A stretch of DNA of 8,985 bases from Acidimicrobiia bacterium (GTDB taxonomy: Bacteria; Actinomycetota; Acidimicrobiia; Acidimicrobiales; JACDCH01), in contig JACDCH010000084.1 in the NCBI GenBank assembly GCA_013694495.1, positions 1-8,985 on the forward strand, written 5' to 3'. Positions 6,658 to 8,985 of the stretch are shown in pieces. The notes under the pieces were generated by a model. It ran no database searches and was not told the DNA's origin. It was given only the letters and a program-made list of their open reading frames with translations. Every line of letters starts with the position of its first letter. Positions within the stretch are counted from its first letter, which is position 1. The translations under genes were made by a program, and so were the position numbers.

Positions 6658-6690
6658 CATGGCGCCCCGACCCGCGGACGCAGGCCGGCG

Positions 6691-6720
6691 TCGACACGAA
6701 ACTAGAACGTGTTCTAGTCT
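6691..6720 (+). promoter_or_regulatory. Promoter for the amidohydrolase-Rieske pair, probably leaderless
   Basis: TCGACA (6691-6696, one mismatch to TTGACA) and TAGTCT (6715-6720, fits TANNNT) are separated by 18 bases. Six bases after the -10 comes the A of the ATG at 6727, the distance expected if transcription starts at the start codon itself. No Shine-Dalgarno exists in those six bases, which fits leaderless translation, common in actinobacteria. The KstR-type palindrome lies between and over these elements. Confidence 0.6.
6701..6718. promoter_or_regulatory. KstR-type operator palindrome
   Basis: ACTAGAACGTGTTCTAGT has perfect 8-base arms (ACTAGAAC / GTTCTAGT) around GT. It matches every fixed position of the published KstR motif TnnAACnnGTTnnA. 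KstR is the TetR-family repressor of cholesterol degradation genes in mycobacteria and rhodococci, released by 3-oxo-steroid CoA thioesters. The site fills the spacer and covers the first four bases of the -10, so bound repressor would block RNA polymerase. The regulator gene itself is not in this window. The assignment rests on the motif and on the gene content; a related TetR repressor is the main alternative. Confidence 0.8.
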
Positions 6721-6726
6721 CTCGGC

Positions 6727-7596
6727 ATGGGCATGCCGTCCGACGTGGGAGCCATCGACCTCATGCTCGGGATCCCCGAGGGGTCCAAGAAGAACTGGTA
6801 CGGGTTCCTCCGCGCCGGCCTCATGGACCGCGAGTCGAAGGACGAGTTCGAGTTCCCGGCGCAGTACATGTTCAAGGAGGTGCCGAAGGACATCGAACCC
6901 GATGCCGATCCGATCACCACCGTGCTGAACGAGATGGACCACTTCGGCATCGCCAAGGCGATGGTCGGCGTCAACTTCGAGCGGAGCACGAGCGTCGAGG
7001 CGGTCCAGCGCCACCCCGACCGGTTCTTCGGCAGCTTCGAGGTGAACCCGAACCGGGGCATGGAGGGCGTCCGCGACCTCGTTCGGGCGGTCGAGGAGCT
7101 GGGCGTGAAGGCGGCGACGGCGTTCCCCGCCGGGCTCACCCCGCAGGTGCCCATCAACGACAAGAAGTTCTTCCCGCTCTACGCGAAGTGCGTCGAGCTC
7201 GACATCCCCATCTGCGTGTGCACCGGCGTCCCCGGTCCCCGGGTGCCGATGGCGTGCCAGAAGACCGAGCTCATCGACGAGGTGTGCTGGTTCTTCCCCG
7301 AGCTCAAGTTCGTGATGCGCCACGGCGCCGAGCCGTGGGACGAGCTCGCCGTGAAGCTCATGCTCAAGTGGCCGAACCTCTACTACTCGACGTCGGCGTT
7401 CGCCCCGAAGTACTACCCGGAGCCGATCGTGCAGTACGCGAACTCGCGGGGCGCCGACAAGGTGATGTACGCCGGCTACTTCCCGATGGGGCTCTCCCTC
7501 GAGCGCATCTTCGCCGAGCTGCCCAACGTGGGCTTCGAGGACGACGTGTGGCCGAAGTTCCTGCGGGAGAACGCGGCGAGGGTGTTCAAGCTGTGA
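6727..7596 (+). CDS. Amidohydrolase-2 fold protein lacking most metal ligands
   Basis: The ATG at 6727 directly follows the promoter; a second ATG at 6733 is the only close alternative. The 289-residue product has the layout of the Amidohydro_2 (ACMSD-like) TIM barrels: VGVNFERSTSVEAVQRHPDR (about 81-99), FFGSFEVNPNRG (100-111), ELGVKAATAFPAG, FFPLYAKCVELDIPI (about 148-162), RHGAEPW (198-204) and a final FLRENAARVF. By eye alignment most metal-binding positions are changed. The usual IDxHxH reads IDLMLG (10-15), the lHxG histidine reads C165, and the GSDxP aspartate reads Y251 in AGYFP. Only H199 remains. It may therefore be metal-independent, use another chemistry or serve as a structural partner. 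Its stop overlaps the Rieske start (GTGA), so the two are co-expressed, presumably under KstR-like control. The substrate is unknown. Confidence 0.85.
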   Translation: MGMPSDVGAIDLMLGIPEGSKKNWYGFLRAGLMDRESKDEFEFPAQYMFKEVPKDIEPDADPITTVLNEMDHFGIAKAMVGVNFERSTSVEAVQRHPDRFFGSFEVNPNRGMEGVRDLVRAVEELGVKAATAFPAGLTPQVPINDKKFFPLYAKCVELDIPICVCTGVPGPRVPMACQKTELIDEVCWFFPELKFVMRHGAEPWDELAVKLMLKWPNLYYSTSAFAPKYYPEPIVQYANSRGADKVMYAGYFPMGLSLERIFAELPNVGFEDDVWPKFLRENAARVFKL

Positions 7597-8648
7597 CCGA
7601 TGCCCGCTTCCCCTTCCCGATCCCGTTCGGCTGGTTCTGCGTGGGCCAGCCCGGCGAGTTCGAGGCCGGCACCCCCCGGGCCCTCTACTACCTCGCCACC
7701 CACCTCGTGGGCTGGCGCGACGACGCCGGCGCGCTCCACGTGCAGGACGCGTTCTGCCCGCACCTCGGTGCCCACCTCGGCCACGGCGGAAAGGTCGACG
7801 ACGGGTGCATCACCTGCCCGTTCCACGGCTGGAAGTTCGATGCCGAGGGCGCCAACGTCGCCATCCCGTACTCCGAGCGGCTCAACAGGAAGGCCCGCCT
7901 CCGCACCTACCCCGTCGTCGAGGTCAACGGCCTGGCCTTCGTCTGGTACCACCCCGACGAGACGGTCGCGCCGATGTGGGAGCTGCCGGCGCTGCCGGAG
8001 TGCGACGACGACGAGGAGTGGGTGCCGGTCCTGAGCACGTCGTACGAGATCGGGACGACGTGGCAGGAGATGGCCGAGAACGGGGTCGACTCGGCCCACT
8101 TCCGCTACGTGCACAACACGGCGACGGTGCCGGAGCTCGACTCCTACGACACCTCCACGTTCCCGGTGGCCGCCATGCGGTCGTCGCAGAAGTTCCAGAC
8201 GCCGCGCGGCATCGTCGAGGGGCGCATCGACTCCACGTCGTACGGCCCGGGCATGTCGGCCGTGCACTTCAGCGGCTTCGCCGACCTGCTCAACCTGGCC
8301 GTCACCACGCCGATCGAGCGCGACCGCTGCATCATCCGCTTCAACTTCAGGGTGAAGAGCCTCGGCGACGCGAAGATGACGCAGGGCGTGGGCCAGGCCT
8401 TTGCCAACGAGGTCCACAAGCAGGTGCTCGAGGACAAGGTGATCTGGGAGCACAAGGCCCACCTCGTACGGCCCGCCCTCGCCGACACCGACGGCCCCGT
8501 CATGAAGTTCCGCAAGTGGTGCACGCAGTTCTACGCCGAGGGCGTCGACGAGGGCGACGAGCGCACCGTGTTCACGCCGCCCTGGTGGCCCGACCGGGCC
8601 GACGAAGCCCCGGCGAAAGCCACCGCCAGCGCCCGCATCGAGGGGTAG
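7593..8648 (+). CDS. Rieske non-haem iron oxygenase, KshA / cholesterol 7-desaturase type
   Basis: GTG at 7593 overlaps the previous stop as GTGA; a longer open frame upstream only reads the amidohydrolase in a wrong frame. The 351-residue product is a terminal oxygenase. Its Rieske [2Fe-2S] site is CPH-x17-CPFH (C55, H57, C75, H78), followed by GWKFDAEG and IPYSERL. The mononuclear iron site is D166-SA-H169-FRYV-H174, with D281 (in LEDKVIWEHK) as probable third ligand. The C-terminal GPVMKFRKWCTQFY is typical of the steroid-acting branch that includes bacterial 3-ketosteroid 9-alpha-hydroxylase KshA and the animal cholesterol 7-desaturases Neverland/DAF-36. NGLAFVWYHP and the IPY segment recall the latter especially. 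It needs electrons from a reductase such as KshB, which is not in the window. A steroid substrate is inferred from family and operator; the exact reaction is open. Confidence 0.9.
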   Translation: MTDARFPFPIPFGWFCVGQPGEFEAGTPRALYYLATHLVGWRDDAGALHVQDAFCPHLGAHLGHGGKVDDGCITCPFHGWKFDAEGANVAIPYSERLNRKARLRTYPVVEVNGLAFVWYHPDETVAPMWELPALPECDDDEEWVPVLSTSYEIGTTWQEMAENGVDSAHFRYVHNTATVPELDSYDTSTFPVAAMRSSQKFQTPRGIVEGRIDSTSYGPGMSAVHFSGFADLLNLAVTTPIERDRCIIRFNFRVKSLGDAKMTQGVGQAFANEVHKQVLEDKVIWEHKAHLVRPALADTDGPVMKFRKWCTQFYAEGVDEGDERTVFTPPWWPDRADEAPAKATASARIEG

Positions 8649-8657
8649 AACCGACGG

Positions 8658-8985
8658 GTGACCCGCCTCCGCCCGGACGTCAGCATCTTCCGCCAGGACC
8701 GCGCGGAGGACGCCGACGCGGTCGTCGCCCTCATGCACGAGCTCGCCCCCCGGGTCGGCTGGCTCGTGCTGCAGCCCGCGTTCGACGAGGACCAGCTGCC
8801 CGACGGCCGAGCTGCGGCCCGGATGCTGGCCAAGCGCCCGCCTCTCGTGCCTATCTGCACCTGGATCCCGGGTGAGAGGACCCGCAGCGGCATCGACCAC
8901 GTCGCCCTCGGGATCGAGCACGGCCGGGGCAAGGGCGCGCTGCCCGATGCCAGCGTGACCTTGCCGCCGGGCTGGGAGGTCATGC
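8658..8985 (+). CDS. Unrecognised protein, N-terminal part (3' end outside window)
   Basis: GTG at 8658, nine bases after the Rieske stop, opens a frame that runs to the window end (109 residues visible). A GAGGGG lies about 12 bases upstream, somewhat far for a Shine-Dalgarno. The visible protein starts VTRLRPDVSIFRQDRAEDAD and is soluble-looking. A segment VPICTWIPGERTRSGIDHVA leads into ALGIEHGRGKGALPDASVTL and then PPGWEVM. The style (GIEHGRG, ending in a WxV segment) resembles conserved hypothetical proteins of actinobacteria, but I cannot name a family. The short gap and same direction suggest it is the third gene of the operon. The long open frames on the opposite strand here are high-GC shadows. 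Confidence 0.6.
   Translation, partial: MTRLRPDVSIFRQDRAEDADAVVALMHELAPRVGWLVLQPAFDEDQLPDGRAAARMLAKRPPLVPICTWIPGERTRSGIDHVALGIEHGRGKGALPDASVTLPPGWEVM

Noticed and set aside
5489..6928. 479-codon plus-strand open frame across the LLM gene and the promoter region
   Set aside because: It runs antisense to a well-recognised LLM oxidoreductase and through the divergent promoter into a wrong frame of the amidohydrolase.
7476..8921. 481-codon open frame on the minus strand opposite the Rieske gene
   Set aside because: It is a high-GC antisense shadow: low-complexity Arg/Val/Gly/Asp composition and no recognisable motif, while the plus strand carries intact Rieske and iron-site motifs.
1..8985. Mobile element, CRISPR array, tRNA/rRNA or defence system
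   Set aside because: I saw no transposase or integrase motifs, no spaced repeat array, no tRNA-like cloverleaf and no defence-gene motifs. The CPBP (Abi-like) protease alone is not evidence of defence.

Overview
The window is about 70% G+C, with GTG starts, tightly packed genes and several 4-base stop/start overlaps. It carries an F420-type luciferase-like oxidoreductase, a KstR-type palindrome and what looks like a leaderless promoter. This points to a high-GC actinobacterium (Actinomycetota). A lineage outside the classic mycobacteria, such as Acidimicrobiia, is possible but not proven here. Almost all the DNA is coding, and no gene-free stretch exceeds 300 bases.

Layout. (1) Bases 1-2040, plus strand: the C-terminal part of a large TPR-rich ATPase-type regulator that begins before the window. 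(2) Bases 2090-2635, minus strand: an unrecognised small acidic protein with an internal repeat. Its upstream region holds three TGGCAC repeats at exact 11-bp steps and an inverted repeat touching the ribosome binding site. (3) Bases 2702-6622, minus strand: five genes in one direction, read from high to low coordinates. They are an F420-dependent LLM oxidoreductase of Rv3520c type, a CPBP (CAAX-like) membrane protease, an AIM24/TIGR00266 protein, PrmA (ribosomal protein L11 methyltransferase) and an HU-type nucleoid protein, followed by a strong hairpin. (4) Bases 6623-6726: a divergent promoter region with a perfect KstR-type operator between a -35 and a -10. (5) Bases 6727-8648, plus strand: an amidohydrolase-fold protein that seems to have lost its metal ligands, overlapping a Rieske non-haem iron oxygenase of the KshA / cholesterol 7-desaturase type. 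(6) From 8658 to the window end: the start of an unrecognised protein.

How the parts may work together. The most informative region is 5588-8648. The KstR-type operator, the KshA-like Rieske oxygenase and the Rv3520c-like F420 enzyme all recall the actinobacterial cholesterol/steroid degradation regulon. I infer a small steroid (or steroid-like lipid) oxidation locus under a KstR-like TetR repressor. The amidohydrolase-like protein, co-transcribed with the oxygenase, would be its least understood member. The prmA-HU end of the minus cluster looks like housekeeping. I found no RNA gene, CRISPR array, insertion sequence or phage gene.
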